A DNA stretch of 64,000 nucleotides from NCBI RefSeq assembly GCF_900114645.1, contig NZ_FOTR01000015.1, positions 1-64,000 of the forward strand. The letters run 5' to 3'. Under the pieces are notes generated by a model. It saw only the letters and a list, made by a program, of their open reading frames with translations. It did no database searches and was not told where the DNA came from. Source of the DNA: Gracilibacillus orientalis. Its GTDB lineage: Bacteria; Bacillota; Bacilli; Bacillales; Amphibacillaceae. The translations under genes were made by a program, and so were the position numbers. Shown one piece after another: positions 1 through 9,225 of the stretch. How positions within the stretch are numbered: position 1 is the stretch's first letter; each line of letters starts with the position of its first letter.

Positions 1-13
1 GAACAACCGGCCC
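1..13 (-). terminator. Right half of a GTGGAA-loop hairpin, cut by the window edge
   Basis: The window opens with GAACAACCGGCCC, which matches the loop end and right arm of the hairpin at 29732-29755 (loop CGTGGAACAA, right arm CCGGTCC). The left arm lies outside the window. It sits just beyond the stop codon of the minus-strand DUF378 gene, as the other copy sits beyond that gene's dead relative, so it is probably its terminator. Confidence 0.5.
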
Positions 14-59
14 TAACAAATGACCTGATATAATGAATAACAAACGTCAAAATAATTGA

Positions 60-350
60 TTATTTATCTTTATCATTGTTAAAATCAGTCGGGTCATTCT
101 CTTCCGCAAACTCAGTAGAATAGGCTAATTTTCTATCTCTCACAGTTACTCTCTCATCTTCATCTGCGAACAATAAGGGTAAACAGCATAAAGCGCCGAC
201 TCCTACTAATGTGTAGATTAGTCTGGAAAGTGCAGCATCTTGTCCTCCGAATATAGATGCAACCAAATCAAATTGAAATAATCCAATTAACCCCCAGTTT
301 ATACCACCAATAATTACTAATGCCAAAGCAATACGTTGTAGTGTCTTCAT
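60..350 (-). CDS. DUF378 family small membrane protein (YuzA-like)
   Basis: A 96-residue protein starting at an ATG preceded by AAAGGAGG. Two hydrophobic segments (about residues 7-27 and 44-62) flank a short loop. The N-terminal part, with the run GGINWGLIG, is characteristic of the DUF378/YuzA family. The tail is charged and probably cytoplasmic. No biochemical role is established for this family. It sits between where rny would be expected and ymdB, which is not its usual place, and a decayed copy lies at about 29790-29990 in the accessory region. Its upstream region shares a repeat with that of the ferritin-like gene at 26578. Family call is confident; function is unknown. Confidence 0.85.
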   Translation of the reverse strand: MKTLQRIALALVIIGGINWGLIGLFQFDLVASIFGGQDAALSRLIYTLVGVGALCCLPLLFADEDERVTVRDRKLAYSTEFAEENDPTDFNNDKDK

Positions 351-735
351 TTATATCGCCTCCTTTTTTTAGAATGATGGTCATATTTATTATTGGTTTG
401 TTTTTTCTAGTTATACGATCAATTAGAAAAAGTTTTTGCAATAAAAAAAGACAGCCTTAGCTGCCACTTTCATCTTAACCGATTCAAACAATTCTTCAAT
501 AATCAACAGAACCTTCTTCCTTATTGTCGGATTAAAATAATTCCGTATTATCTACCCACGTATTATTTTAAGTCCCAAAATCAGCCCCAGAAACATTCAT
601 TTGTATTCATTATTTTGCGTTTGCGTTTTATAACAATTAATAGTAAAGTGTTGATACAGTGGGTTTTTAAGTTTTTTACAATGCACTTTACATGTTAAAA
701 AGAATATGGTTACTATAATAGAAAGGTAGACGTAC
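351..735. other. 385-bp intergenic stretch between the DUF378 gene and ymdB
   Basis: It contains the dispersed repeat described at 474-546 and an AT-rich region. A TATAAT at about 714-719 shortly before ymdB could be its -10 box, though I see no convincing -35. No further gene is supported. Confidence 0.5.
474..546 (-). repeat. Dispersed repeat, copy 1 (peptide-coding remnant)
   Basis: About 75 bp resembling 27113-27186. Read on the minus strand, both copies encode a similar peptide, YFNPTIRKKVLLIIEELFE here and YFNPAIRKKVLVILEELFE there. No start codon or complete gene surrounds either. Each copy lies about 95-125 bp upstream of a minus-strand gene. Confidence 0.6.
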
Positions 736-1533
736 ATGAAGATTTTATTTATTGGTGACGTTGTGGGTTCACCAGGCAGAGATATGGTACAAACATATTT
801 ACCAAAATTAAAAGCGAAATATCAGCCACATGTAACCATAATCAATGGTGAAAATGCAGCAGCTGGCAAAGGAATTACCGAGAAAATTTATAAGAGTTTA
901 CTTGAATGGGGTGCTCAGGGGCTAACAATGGGTAACCATACGTGGGATAAGCAAGAAATTTTCAATTTTATTGATGACGCTACCTATTTAGTTCGACCGG
1001 GTAATTTACCGCCCGATACACCAGGAAATGACATTGTCTATATTAAATCAAATGGGCAAGAAATTGCTGTTATCAATTTGCTTGGCAGAACGTTTATGCA
1101 GCCAGCAGATGATCCGTTTCGTAAAATGGACGAATTGATTAATAAGGCAAAAAAGCGTACCAATATTATTTTTGTTGACTTTCATGCGGAAGCTACAAGT
1201 GAAAAACAGGCTTTTGGATGGTTTTCTGACGGTAAAGCAAGTGTAGTAGTCGGCACCCATACACATGTGCAAACGGCAGATAATCGTATATTACCAAATG
1301 GCACAGCGTATATATCAGATGTCGGTATGACAGGCCCTTATGATGGGATATTGGGGATGGAAAGAGAAGCTGTCATTAAGAAGTTCCAAACAGGATTACC
1401 CGTCCGTTTCGAGGTACCGAAATCGGGACGTTCCCAATTAAGCGGTGTATTAATAGACGTCGATAATACGACTGGAAAAGCAAAAAAAATCGATCGTATT
1501 CAAATTAATGATGATCATCCATTCTTCAACTAA
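736..1533 (+). CDS. ymdB: 2',3'-cyclic nucleotide phosphodiesterase YmdB
   Basis: A 265-residue metallophosphoesterase of the YmdB family, a usual full length. The metal-binding residues known from the family are all present: D8 (in IGDVVGSPGRD), E39 and N40 (NGENAAAGKG), N67 and H68 (MGNHTWD), H150 (DFHAEAT), H175 and H177 (GTHTHVQ). In B. subtilis YmdB hydrolyses 2',3'-cyclic nucleotides in the cytoplasm and influences the choice between motility and biofilm formation. The ATG start is preceded by GAAAGG. In related genomes rny lies directly upstream; here the DUF378 gene on the opposite strand occupies that side. Confidence 0.95.
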   Translation: MKILFIGDVVGSPGRDMVQTYLPKLKAKYQPHVTIINGENAAAGKGITEKIYKSLLEWGAQGLTMGNHTWDKQEIFNFIDDATYLVRPGNLPPDTPGNDIVYIKSNGQEIAVINLLGRTFMQPADDPFRKMDELINKAKKRTNIIFVDFHAEATSEKQAFGWFSDGKASVVVGTHTHVQTADNRILPNGTAYISDVGMTGPYDGILGMEREAVIKKFQTGLPVRFEVPKSGRSQLSGVLIDVDNTTGKAKKIDRIQINDDHPFFN

Positions 1534-1658
1534 ACCATCATCACTAACGAATAGTTTGAAATTATGACGGCTATCCTTCATAATAAAAAGTAATATCTTT
1601 CAATATCATGAATATAGTAAAAGTGGAATAACAATAGCATTCGAAGGAGGTACCAGGA

Positions 1659-1919
1659 ATGGATATATTAAAAGTTTCAGCAAAATCAAACCCGAATTCT
1701 GTAGCAGGCGCACTTGCAAATGTATTACGTGAACGTGGTACAGCGGAAATCCAAGCGATAGGTGCTGGCGCACTTAATCAAGCAGTGAAGGCAGTTGCAA
1801 TCTCACGTGGTTTTGTTGCTCCAAGTGGAGTGGATCTCATTTGTATTCCAGCTTTTACTGATATTATGATTGATAATGAAGAACGTACAGCTATAAAGTT
1901 AATTGTCGAGCCAAGATGA
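1659..1919 (+). CDS. spoVS: Stage V sporulation protein S
   Basis: An 86-residue protein of the SpoVS/Alba-like fold, near-identical in length to B. subtilis SpoVS, with a strong GAAGGAGG site before the ATG. Residues such as MDILKVSAKSNPNSVAGALA at the start and the C-terminal IKLIVEPR are typical of this very conserved family. SpoVS affects septation and coat assembly during sporulation; the molecular mechanism is unclear. It follows ymdB as in other Bacillaceae and is closed by its own terminator. Confidence 0.96.
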   Translation: MDILKVSAKSNPNSVAGALANVLRERGTAEIQAIGAGALNQAVKAVAISRGFVAPSGVDLICIPAFTDIMIDNEERTAIKLIVEPR

Positions 1920-1933
1920 TACAGAATATTAGT

Positions 1934-1964
1934 AACCTGTTTGTTAGATGACAAACAGGTTTTT
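1934..1964 (+). terminator. Terminator of spoVS
   Basis: Perfect stem AACCTGTTTGT / ACAAACAGGTT with loop TAGATG, followed by a T run, 15 bases after the spoVS stop codon. Confidence 0.9.
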
Positions 1965-1995
1965 AAATGCCAATTTTTTATTAGGAGTGGAGCTC

Positions 1996-2913
1996 ATGAT
2001 TATCGATTGTCATTGTGATGCACTAAATAAAATGTGGTCGCACCATATCGATTTTGATGATAATTCTGTTCTGGATGTGAATTACCAAAAATGGATGGAT
2101 AGCCCTGTGAAAGTGCAGTGTTTTGCAATCTATGTTCCAGAAAACATTCCAACAGAATCAAAATTCGCCGCGGCATTACATATGGTTGACCTTTTTTTTG
2201 AGAAAATTATTAAACCGTTTTCTAACATTCGTTTCATTCAAACGAAAGAAGAGATAGAAAGCTTGAAGCCAAATGAAAGAGGTGCCATATTAACGTTAGA
2301 AGGATTGGATTGTATAGGTGCAGAGCTGTATAAATTGAGAATTCTTCTTCGACTGGGTGTTAAAATGATTGGCATGTCTTGGAATCAAGCAAATCTAGCT
2401 GTAGACGGGATAGGAGAGCCGAGGGGAAGTGGACTTAGTTCACTAGGAAGAAAAGTGATCCAGCTAGCTAATCAACAGAAGGTATGGATTGATCTCGCGC
2501 ATATTTCCGAACAAGGATTTGATGAAGCAGTTGAACTTAGCGATTATCTGATAGTCTCTCACGCAAATAGCCGGTCGGTTTGTGGACATTCTCGTAATCT
2601 TAATGAACAACAAGTCCGTAAAATTATCGATAATAATGGCTTAATTGGTATCACTTTCGTTGCATATTTCGTGACAATAAATAATAATGCGACAGTCAAT
2701 GACCTCTTTAGACATATATCTTATTTTCTAAGTGCTGGAGGAGAAAATCATCTTGTATTTGGATCAGATTTCGATGGCACAGATCAATTTGTAGAAAATC
2801 TATCTTCCATTAACCAATATAGTTTTTTACAAGCAGCATTGAAACGAAGATATTCTGCATCAGTCATCCAAAATATCAGTTATCAAAATTTTATCAAGCA
2901 TTTCCCAGATTAA
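1996..2913 (+). CDS. Membrane dipeptidase, peptidase family M19
   Basis: A 305-residue zinc dipeptidase of the M19 (renal dipeptidase) family. I start it at the ATG at 1996 because AGGAGTGG lies six bases before it; an upstream in-frame extension lacks a site. The N-terminus IIDCHCDALNKMW carries the HxD metal motif of the family, the bridging glutamate is in TLEGLD, and conserved histidines appear in LAHIS and SHANSR, with GSDFDGTD near the C-terminus. The family cleaves dipeptides, including D-amino acid-containing ones. It lacks a signal peptide, so it is probably cytoplasmic. It stands between spoVS and miaB, where many Bacillaceae have this gene. Confidence 0.9.
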   Translation: MIIDCHCDALNKMWSHHIDFDDNSVLDVNYQKWMDSPVKVQCFAIYVPENIPTESKFAAALHMVDLFFEKIIKPFSNIRFIQTKEEIESLKPNERGAILTLEGLDCIGAELYKLRILLRLGVKMIGMSWNQANLAVDGIGEPRGSGLSSLGRKVIQLANQQKVWIDLAHISEQGFDEAVELSDYLIVSHANSRSVCGHSRNLNEQQVRKIIDNNGLIGITFVAYFVTINNNATVNDLFRHISYFLSAGGENHLVFGSDFDGTDQFVENLSSINQYSFLQAALKRRYSASVIQNISYQNFIKHFPD

Positions 2914-2938
2914 TTGATAAAATATCAATTAATTCGCT

Positions 2939-2967
2939 TTGTATTTACTCGGTTTATCCCCTATAAT
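2939..2967 (+). promoter_or_regulatory. Predicted sigma-A promoter of miaB
   Basis: TTGTAT at 2939-2944 and TATAAT at 2962-2967 with a 17-base spacer, 56 bases before the miaB start. Confidence 0.65.
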
Positions 2968-3022
2968 AGATGAAGTAGTTTTATCTTAAGATTGATTAGG
3001 GGTAAGAAAGGAGATAAATAGC

Positions 3023-4600
3023 ATGAACGAGAAACAACGATTAGAGAATCAACAAATCAACCAAAAGAGTTCGGCGGACGTAAAATCCGATGCGAACGAT
3101 AATTTAGGCCGTTTAAAAAACATATCAAGTGATGAGTTGATTTCGAAATATTTTCAAGCAACTTATGAACCACCTAATATGCGTAAAGCAAAGAAACGCT
3201 TGAAAAAAGACGTGGATATTCATTATGATTTTGAAATTCCATTAGAGATGAAAGAAATTGGTAAAGGTAAAAAATTTCTTATCCGTACTTATGGTTGTCA
3301 AATGAATGAGCATGACACAGAAGTAATGGCAGGTATTCTTACCCAAATGGGTTATACCTCAACAGAAGATACAAATGATGCTGACATCATTTTATTAAAT
3401 ACCTGTGCGATCCGTGAGAATGCAGAGAACAAAGTATTTGGCGAACTTGGCCATCTAAAACCATTGAAATTAGAAAATCCTGATTTAATCTTAGGTGTTT
3501 GTGGATGCATGTCCCAAGAAGAATCAGTCGTTAACCGTATCTTGAAAAAACACCCTTTCGTTGATTTGATTTTTGGTACGCATAACATTCACCGTTTACC
3601 ACAATTAATTAATGAAGCGTTGTTTGGTAAGGAAATGGTGGTCGATGTTTGGTCTAAAGAAGGCGACATTATTGAAAACCTTCCAAAAGCACGTAAAGGT
3701 AAAATCAAAGCATGGGTTAATATTATGTACGGCTGTGATAAGTTCTGTACATACTGTATTGTTCCATATACTCGTGGTAAAGAACGTAGCCGAATGCCGG
3801 AAGATATTATTCAAGAAGTGCGTCACCTTGCTGCACAAGGATACAAAGAAATTACATTGTTAGGTCAAAATGTTAATGCATATGGGAAAGACTTAGAATT
3901 TGATTATGGTCTAGGTAATTTAATGGAAGAAATCAGTAAAATTGATATTCCACGAGTACGTTTTACAACGTCACACCCTAGGGATTTCGATGATCGCTTA
4001 ATTGAAGTATTGGCAAAAGGTGGGAACTTGTTAGATCACATTCATTTACCAGTTCAATCTGGCAGCTCCGATATTCTTCGTGTAATGGCTCGTCGTTACA
4101 CAAGAGAAAGCTACTTGGAATTAGTAAGAAAAATTAGAGAGGCCATGCCAAACGCTACATTAACGACTGATATTATTGTAGGCTTCCCAAATGAAACAGA
4201 TGAACAATTTGAAGAAACCATGACTCTTGTAGAAGAAGTAGGATTTGAAAGTGCATATACGTTTATTTATTCACCAAGAGAGGGTACACCATCTGCACGT
4301 TGGGAAGACAATACTCCGATGGAAGTGAAGAAAGAACGTCTACAACGTTTAAATGCTTTAGTGAATAAGCAATCAGCAGAAGCGATGACACATTATCAAG
4401 ATAAAATAGTAAAAGTACTGGTAGAAGGCGAAAGTAAAAAAGATCCTGATGTTTTATCTGGTTATACAGAACGCAATAAATTAGTGAACTTTAAAGGGCC
4501 AAAATCTGTCATTGGTGAAATTGTTGAAGTGAAGATTACTAACACAAAGACATGGACATTAGATGGAGAAATGGTCGAATCAGCAGTTGAGGTGAGATAA
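3023..4600 (+). CDS. miaB: tRNA-2-methylthio-N6-dimethylallyladenosine synthase MiaB
   Basis: A 525-residue radical-SAM methylthiotransferase that adds a methylthio group to i6A37 of tRNAs, acting after MiaA, which is also encoded in this window. Domains in order: a basic N-terminal extension of about 80 residues typical of the Bacillus protein; an N-terminal MTTase domain with cluster cysteines C92 ([10 protein letters not shown]), C128 (NTCAIRE) and C162 (GCMSQEE); a radical-SAM domain with C238, C242 and C245 (GCDKFCTYC); and a C-terminal TRAM domain. GAAAGGAG precedes the ATG. Its stop is directly followed by the ricA start, so the two form an operon. Confidence 0.97.
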   Translation: MNEKQRLENQQINQKSSADVKSDANDNLGRLKNISSDELISKYFQATYEPPNMRKAKKRLKKDVDIHYDFEIPLEMKEIGKGKKFLIRTYGCQMNEHDTEVMAGILTQMGYTSTEDTNDADIILLNTCAIRENAENKVFGELGHLKPLKLENPDLILGVCGCMSQEESVVNRILKKHPFVDLIFGTHNIHRLPQLINEALFGKEMVVDVWSKEGDIIENLPKARKGKIKAWVNIMYGCDKFCTYCIVPYTRGKERSRMPEDIIQEVRHLAAQGYKEITLLGQNVNAYGKDLEFDYGLGNLMEEISKIDIPRVRFTTSHPRDFDDRLIEVLAKGGNLLDHIHLPVQSGSSDILRVMARRYTRESYLELVRKIREAMPNATLTTDIIVGFPNETDEQFEETMTLVEEVGFESAYTFIYSPREGTPSARWEDNTPMEVKKERLQRLNALVNKQSAEAMTHYQDKIVKVLVEGESKKDPDVLSGYTERNKLVNFKGPKSVIGEIVEVKITNTKTWTLDGEMVESAVEVR

Positions 4601-5020
4601 ATGGCAAAATATACGAGAGCAGAAGTGATTGAGGAAGCTCATAGCTTAGCTAACAAAATGGCTAACATTGAAGAAATCGATCGCTTCAAACAATTAGAAG
4701 TAAAACTGAATGAAAGCAATAAAATTCAAAGCTTAATTAAAAAAACAAAAGCATTACAAAAACAAGCGGTTAACTTCCAAGCTTACGGAAAACACGAAGC
4801 ATTAAAACGTGTGGAAGCAGAAATCGACCGTATCCAAGAAGAAATAGATGAAATTCCAATTGTACAGGAATTTAAGGATTCACAAGTTGTTATAAATGAT
4901 CTTCTGCAACTTGTGACCAATACAATTGCTAGAGAGATTACAAATGAAGTGATTCGATCCACAGATGGAGATGTATTAGCCGGAGAAACAGGATCCAAAA
5001 AGGGACAAAGTCATTGTTAA
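4601..5020 (+). CDS. ricA: RicA (YmcA), subunit of the RicAFT complex
   Basis: A 139-residue, mainly helical protein of the YlbF/YmcA family. In B. subtilis RicA with RicF and RicT binds iron-sulfur clusters, associates with RNase Y and controls mRNA maturation, biofilm formation, competence and sporulation. It is nearly the family length and ends in a cysteine (KKGQSHC), in keeping with the cluster-ligating C-terminal Cys of the B. subtilis protein. The ATG immediately follows the miaB stop, so it is co-transcribed. A strong terminator follows. Confidence 0.93.
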   Translation: MAKYTRAEVIEEAHSLANKMANIEEIDRFKQLEVKLNESNKIQSLIKKTKALQKQAVNFQAYGKHEALKRVEAEIDRIQEEIDEIPIVQEFKDSQVVINDLLQLVTNTIAREITNEVIRSTDGDVLAGETGSKKGQSHC

Positions 5021-5029
5021 GAATAAATA

Positions 5030-5069
5030 AAAAGCATGATTAACTAAAAAAGTTAATCATGCTTTTTTT
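5030..5069 (+). terminator. Terminator of the miaB-ricA operon
   Basis: Long stem AAAGCATGATTAACT / AGTTAATCATGCTTT with a short A-rich loop and a run of seven T. Confidence 0.92.
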
Positions 5070-5355
5070 ATAGGCAATATTGCAGATAACAACTGTAATA
5101 AATATATACATTGCATAGATGTTTTGAAACCAGATGTATTATTTTAAAGTATTAGAATTTATATATTCACCACTCGGACTATACTCTTGAATAAGAAGCG
5201 GAAATAATAGAAAATAAAAAGAGTACTATTTTATTCAATTACCTGTCATGCTAGATAAGGTCAGGTTATTAGGACATTCAATACTTTACGTAGCGAATAA
5301 TTGCTAAAATATTATAAATTCACTTAATGTAACAATGTATCCAAGGAGTGGAATA

Positions 5356-6051
5356 ATGAAACGTATATCAATTTTAATAGCTGATGATGAGCAGGAAATT
5401 AATGATCTTGTTGCCATTCATTTAGAAAAAGAAGACTATCATGTTATAAAAGTATCTGATGGACCAGAAGCCATTCATGTTATCGAGAGCCAAGTGATTG
5501 ATTTGCTGATCTTGGATATTATGATGCCAAAAATGGATGGATATGAAGTAGCCCGACGCATTCGTGACAAACATAATATGCCTATCATATTTTTGAGTGC
5601 TAAAACTTCTGATTTCGACAAGGTACATGGACTTGTTATTGGAGCAGACGATTATATGACTAAACCATTTACACCCATTGAACTGGTTGCTCGTGTAAAT
5701 GCTCAGTTAAGACGCTTTATGAAATTAAATCAACCCAAAACAGGTAATAATTTGAACTTGGAATTTGGTGGGTTAGTTATTTCTCCTGAGCAACGCACAG
5801 TTTTATTGTATGGTGAAAACGTTGAGCTCACTCCCAAAGAGTTTGATATTTTGTATTTACTAGCTAGTCACCCAAAGAAGGTTTATAGTGTGGATAATAT
5901 ATTCCATCAGGTGTGGGGCGAAGCATACTTTGAAAGTGGCAATACTGTTATGGTTCATGTACGGACATTGAGGAAAAAACTTAAAGAAGATAATCGGAAA
6001 TATAAATGGATTAAAACAGTTTGGGGAGTGGGGTATGCCTTCAATGTTTAA
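5356..6051 (+). CDS. VanR-like OmpR-family response regulator
   Basis: A 231-residue two-domain regulator. The receiver domain has D10/D11 in IADDEQE, the phosphoacceptor D54 in LLILDIMMPKMDG and a conserved lysine in TKPF. The C-terminal winged helix contains LTPKEFDILYLLAS and VMVHVRTLRKKL. The ATG at 5356 is chosen because CCAAGGAGTGG precedes it; a shorter-spaced upstream ATG has no site. It overlaps the next gene, a VanS-like kinase, by 17 bases and is followed by a VanY-like carboxypeptidase, so it most likely controls that gene in response to cell-wall stress or glycopeptides. Specific signal not proven. Confidence 0.85.
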   Translation: MKRISILIADDEQEINDLVAIHLEKEDYHVIKVSDGPEAIHVIESQVIDLLILDIMMPKMDGYEVARRIRDKHNMPIIFLSAKTSDFDKVHGLVIGADDYMTKPFTPIELVARVNAQLRRFMKLNQPKTGNNLNLEFGGLVISPEQRTVLLYGENVELTPKEFDILYLLASHPKKVYSVDNIFHQVWGEAYFESGNTVMVHVRTLRKKLKEDNRKYKWIKTVWGVGYAFNV

Positions 6052-7159
6052 AACGGTACGCAGTTTTCGTTCAAAGATGGTGTTATTGTTTGGTTTAAGT
6101 ATGCTCTTTTCTGGTATTATAACGTATTTAATCTTTAAAGGTCTGCAACTTTTTTATAACTCTATGGTAGAGTATGGAGATCCGTTAACTGAGGTTCGTT
6201 TATTCATAGGAAGGATTGGAGACATTAATTTCTTTTTACTACTATTTATACCACTTTCCATTTTCTTTTTCTTTTTACTTACTAAGCCTTATTCTACCTA
6301 TTTCAATGAGATTTCGAATGGAATTCATTATCTCGCTCGTGGTGACTTTACACATCTTGTTCAAATCCAATCAAATGATGAGTTTAAAGACATTGCGCAG
6401 GATATTAATCTGGCAAGTGAAAAATTGCAACAAGCCATTGAAAGAGGAGATTTTTCGGAAAGCAGTAAGGATCAATTAGTAGTAAATTTAGCTCATGATC
6501 TGCGTACACCACTCACCTCTGTGTTAGGTTATTTAGATTTAATCCTAAAGGACAAAGATTTGACACAAGACCAGGTTAGACATTTTTTAATGATTGCCTT
6601 TACCAAATCTCAGCGTTTAGAAGGATTAATTGATGAATTATTTGAAATAACTAGAATGAACTATGGTATGTTGCCAGTTAATAAAAAGAAAATTAATTTA
6701 TCTGATCTTCTTCATCAATTGAAGGAAGAATTATATCCTATCTTCGAAAAAAATGATTTAGTTGCTCGAACGAATATGATTTCCTCTTTACCAATCTTAG
6801 GCGACGGGGAGTTGTTAGCACGTGTGTTTGAAAACCTTCTGACTAATGCAAATCGATATGGATATGATGGACAATTTATAGATATAAAGGGTTTTATTGA
6901 TTCGAAGAACGTTATTATTCAAATCGTGAATTATGGAGATCGTATATCTTCGGATGAACTCCCACATGTCTTTGATATGTTCTACACAGGTGATAAAGCA
7001 CGAAGTCATAAAGAAGACAGTACAGGCCTTGGTTTGTTCATTGCGAAAAATATCGTCGAGCAGCACAACGGAACTGTTACTGTTGATAGCAATTTAATAC
7101 GTACAATATTTGAAGTTCGTTTACCACAGGAAAGTGAGTCAAATAATGAACAGGTTTAA
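6035..7159 (+). CDS. VanS-like sensor histidine kinase
   Basis: A 374-residue membrane kinase. Two transmembrane helices (about residues 15-37 and 66-88) enclose a short extracytoplasmic loop of about 28 residues, followed by a HAMP-like linker, the H-box NLAHDLRTPLTSVLGYLD, an N-box (FENLLTNANRYG) and the G-box TGLGLFIAKNIV. The short sensor loop fits VanS-type kinases. GGGGAGTGGGG upstream supports the ATG. Translationally coupled to the response regulator and adjacent to a D,D-carboxypeptidase gene, so a role in sensing cell-wall-active compounds is inferred. No vanH, vanA or vanX follows, so this is not a complete vancomycin resistance cluster. Confidence 0.85.
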   Translation: MPSMFKTVRSFRSKMVLLFGLSMLFSGIITYLIFKGLQLFYNSMVEYGDPLTEVRLFIGRIGDINFFLLLFIPLSIFFFFLLTKPYSTYFNEISNGIHYLARGDFTHLVQIQSNDEFKDIAQDINLASEKLQQAIERGDFSESSKDQLVVNLAHDLRTPLTSVLGYLDLILKDKDLTQDQVRHFLMIAFTKSQRLEGLIDELFEITRMNYGMLPVNKKKINLSDLLHQLKEELYPIFEKNDLVARTNMISSLPILGDGELLARVFENLLTNANRYGYDGQFIDIKGFIDSKNVIIQIVNYGDRISSDELPHVFDMFYTGDKARSHKEDSTGLGLFIAKNIVEQHNGTVTVDSNLIRTIFEVRLPQESESNNEQV

Positions 7160-7229
7160 AGTTCAAGATACAAATTTAAGAAAAATTTAATATTTACCCC
7201 ACTTTTTATTTAAGAAGTTTATCCTATAC
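7155..7229 (+). promoter_or_regulatory. Candidate regulated promoter region of vanY
   Basis: TTTAA motifs occur at 7155, 7175, 7186 and 7209, two of them 11 bases apart as is usual for OmpR-family sites, upstream of a possible -10 box TATACT at about 7225. This separates vanY from the regulator pair by a distinct promoter. Suggestive only. Confidence 0.35.
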
Positions 7230-7261
7230 TTTCATCAACTAGAATGAAGGAGGAACTGAAA

Positions 7262-8137
7262 ATGAAAAAGTGGGGAATTTTATTGTTTTTGTTAGTATGC
7301 TTAGGTATTTCATATGTTTATATAGCACCCATTTTCCAAGAGGTAGAGATTCAACCGTATAATCAAAATAACAAAGGTGCATTAGATGATGAATGGTCTT
7401 CTGAAAGTACCCAACAGAAAAACATTAACGAAGATCAGATTAATCACGGAAATCTACTTTTGGTCAACAGGGACTATCCAGTTGAGCAAGAGAGTATAAA
7501 AGCGGATATTGTAAATTTATTTACACACAAAGAGTTGACTCAAGGATATGTGTTGTTAGAGTCTGATATTTACTTATCAGAGGATGTCGCACGCAAATTT
7601 TCGAAGATGGTTGATGCTGCTGAAAAAGATGGGGTTAGTCGATTTTTAATTAGTAGCGGTTTTCGGAATTTTGAAGAACAAAGAGAGCTTTATCAAGACA
7701 TGGGAGCTGATTATGCTTTACCAGCAGGACATAGTGAACACAATTTAGGTTTAGCTCTTGATGTAGGTTCTACAGAAACATCCATGTATGAAGCATCAGA
7801 AGGAGAATGGATAAAAGAAAATGCGTGGAAACATGGCTTCATTTTACGCTACCCAGAAGACAAAGTTGCTGTTACCGGGATTGAATATGAACCATGGCAT
7901 ATTCGTTATGTAGGTTTACCACATAGTTTGATTATGAAGGAAGAGAATTTTGCTTTAGAAGAATATCTGGATTATCTCAAAGACAAAAGGAAGGTATCTG
8001 TTGAAGTAGATGGTAAAAATTATACTGTTTCTTATTACCCTTTTTCCGAAAACATGAAAATTGATATACCGGAAAATCACGAGTATGAGATTTCAGGAAA
8101 CAATACGGACGGAGTAATTGCGACTGTATATGAATGA
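7262..8137 (+). CDS. vanY: VanY-type D-alanyl-D-alanine carboxypeptidase
   Basis: A 291-residue secreted or membrane-anchored peptidase of the LAS/VanY (M15) family. The N-terminus MKKWGILLFLLVCLGISYVY is a signal-anchor segment without a lipobox. The catalytic domain (about residues 80-245) shows SSGFRNFEEQRELY, the zinc motif SEHNLGLALDVG and the second metal/catalytic motif EPWHIRYVG. Such enzymes trim the terminal D-Ala from peptidoglycan stem peptides, lowering the number of glycopeptide targets. AAGGAGGAAC precedes the ATG. With the vanR/vanS-like pair it forms a three-gene cassette inserted between ricA and cotE, genes that are adjacent in B. subtilis. The C-terminal 45 residues beyond the domain are unassigned. 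Confidence 0.88.
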   Translation: MKKWGILLFLLVCLGISYVYIAPIFQEVEIQPYNQNNKGALDDEWSSESTQQKNINEDQINHGNLLLVNRDYPVEQESIKADIVNLFTHKELTQGYVLLESDIYLSEDVARKFSKMVDAAEKDGVSRFLISSGFRNFEEQRELYQDMGADYALPAGHSEHNLGLALDVGSTETSMYEASEGEWIKENAWKHGFILRYPEDKVAVTGIEYEPWHIRYVGLPHSLIMKEENFALEEYLDYLKDKRKVSVEVDGKNYTVSYYPFSENMKIDIPENHEYEISGNNTDGVIATVYE

Positions 8138-8423
8138 TAGATGAACAAGATGAGGTAATCCGCATCCACGAAAGAATGGGAGGAAGTTTCGCTGATGAGA
8201 ATTTTCTGTGTTTCAGTAATTATCTTTTTCATTTAAGTGAATAGAGTGGATGTGAACGGTTTTTTATACAAGAAGTATCCCTTTTTTACATATGTACACA
8301 TTTCTAGGCAACTGCATAGGATGAAGTAGGCGCTATGGCTAACATTTTTTTAAACGAATGAAGGCACTATAGACGAATATCTCGCATATGATGGAATTGA
8401 AATAAGAGGGAGGTTATAATTCG

Positions 8424-8987
8424 ATGTCTTATCTAGACCAACAATACCGGGAAATTATAACAAAAGCGGTCATTGGAAAGGGTAGAAAATTCAAACAAGA
8501 TACGAACACCATCACACCGTCACACCGTCCATCCAGTATATTAGGTTGTTGGATTATCAATCATAACTATCACGCAAAATTAGTAAAAAAAGAAACAGTT
8601 GAGATTAAAGGAAGCTACGATGTCAATGTATGGTATGCATATAATGATAATACAAAAACAGAAGTAGTAACAGAACGAGTAGAATATTGTGATCATATAC
8701 CGTTATCCATTAGAGATAAACACCATATTGGTGATGAGTGTGAAGTTATTGCTAAAGTTATTCAACAACCAAATTGTTTAGAATGCAGTATTGAAACAAG
8801 AGGCAATAAAATTAAAGTAGATGCAGAAAGAGAATTTCTAGTAGAAGTGATCGGTGAAACAAAAATCTCTGTGAAAGTTGATCCAAAAGGTAAAGTCTAC
8901 GATGATGAAGATTGGGATCTAGCAATCTCAGATGATGAATTCGATGACATTGATCCAGATTTTTTAGATGATCATGAAGAAGAGTAA
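8424..8987 (+). CDS. cotE: Outer spore coat morphogenetic protein CotE
   Basis: A 187-residue protein matching CotE in length and composition. The start [23 protein letters not shown] is characteristic, and the very acidic tail ([21 protein letters not shown] and following) is typical. CotE directs assembly of the outer coat around the forespore in the mother cell. GAGGGAGG precedes the ATG. Its position before mutS is the conserved arrangement in Bacillaceae. Mother-cell sigma factors are expected to drive it, but I could not place a promoter in the 286 bases upstream. Confidence 0.96.
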   Translation: MSYLDQQYREIITKAVIGKGRKFKQDTNTITPSHRPSSILGCWIINHNYHAKLVKKETVEIKGSYDVNVWYAYNDNTKTEVVTERVEYCDHIPLSIRDKHHIGDECEVIAKVIQQPNCLECSIETRGNKIKVDAEREFLVEVIGETKISVKVDPKGKVYDDEDWDLAISDDEFDDIDPDFLDDHEEE

Positions 8988-8990
8988 GGC

Positions 8991-9027
8991 ATACAGTGTG
9001 GGGAATGCTCACACTGTATTTTTTTTG
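8991..9027 (+). terminator. Terminator of cotE
   Basis: Ten-base perfect stem ATACAGTGTG / CACACTGTAT followed by a run of T. Confidence 0.92.
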
Positions 9028-9225
9028 AAAATCTCTAGCTTTTGCTGAAAGGGCGTGTTTTCCAGAACGCCAAAGCTGAATTTTCACTAGTGCGTAGTTT
9101 ATATCAGTTTTGATTCAGATAAACACAGGAGAATTGATCGGATGAGGTTTCTCTTAATTGTTTATCTGATTTCTTCTTCTGTGCTATAATGTTACAAGAA
9201 ATGAAAGATGTTGGGGGATACTAGA

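Noticed and set aside
5356-8137. Complete vancomycin resistance cluster
   Set aside because: Only the regulator pair and vanY-like gene are present; ligase, dehydrogenase and dipeptidase genes are absent. The M19 dipeptidase at 1996 is not VanX.
8812-9087. Minus-strand frame across the end of cotE
   Set aside because: Its sequence is the antisense of the acidic cotE tail and the terminator; histidine/leucine-rich composition is typical of such shadows.
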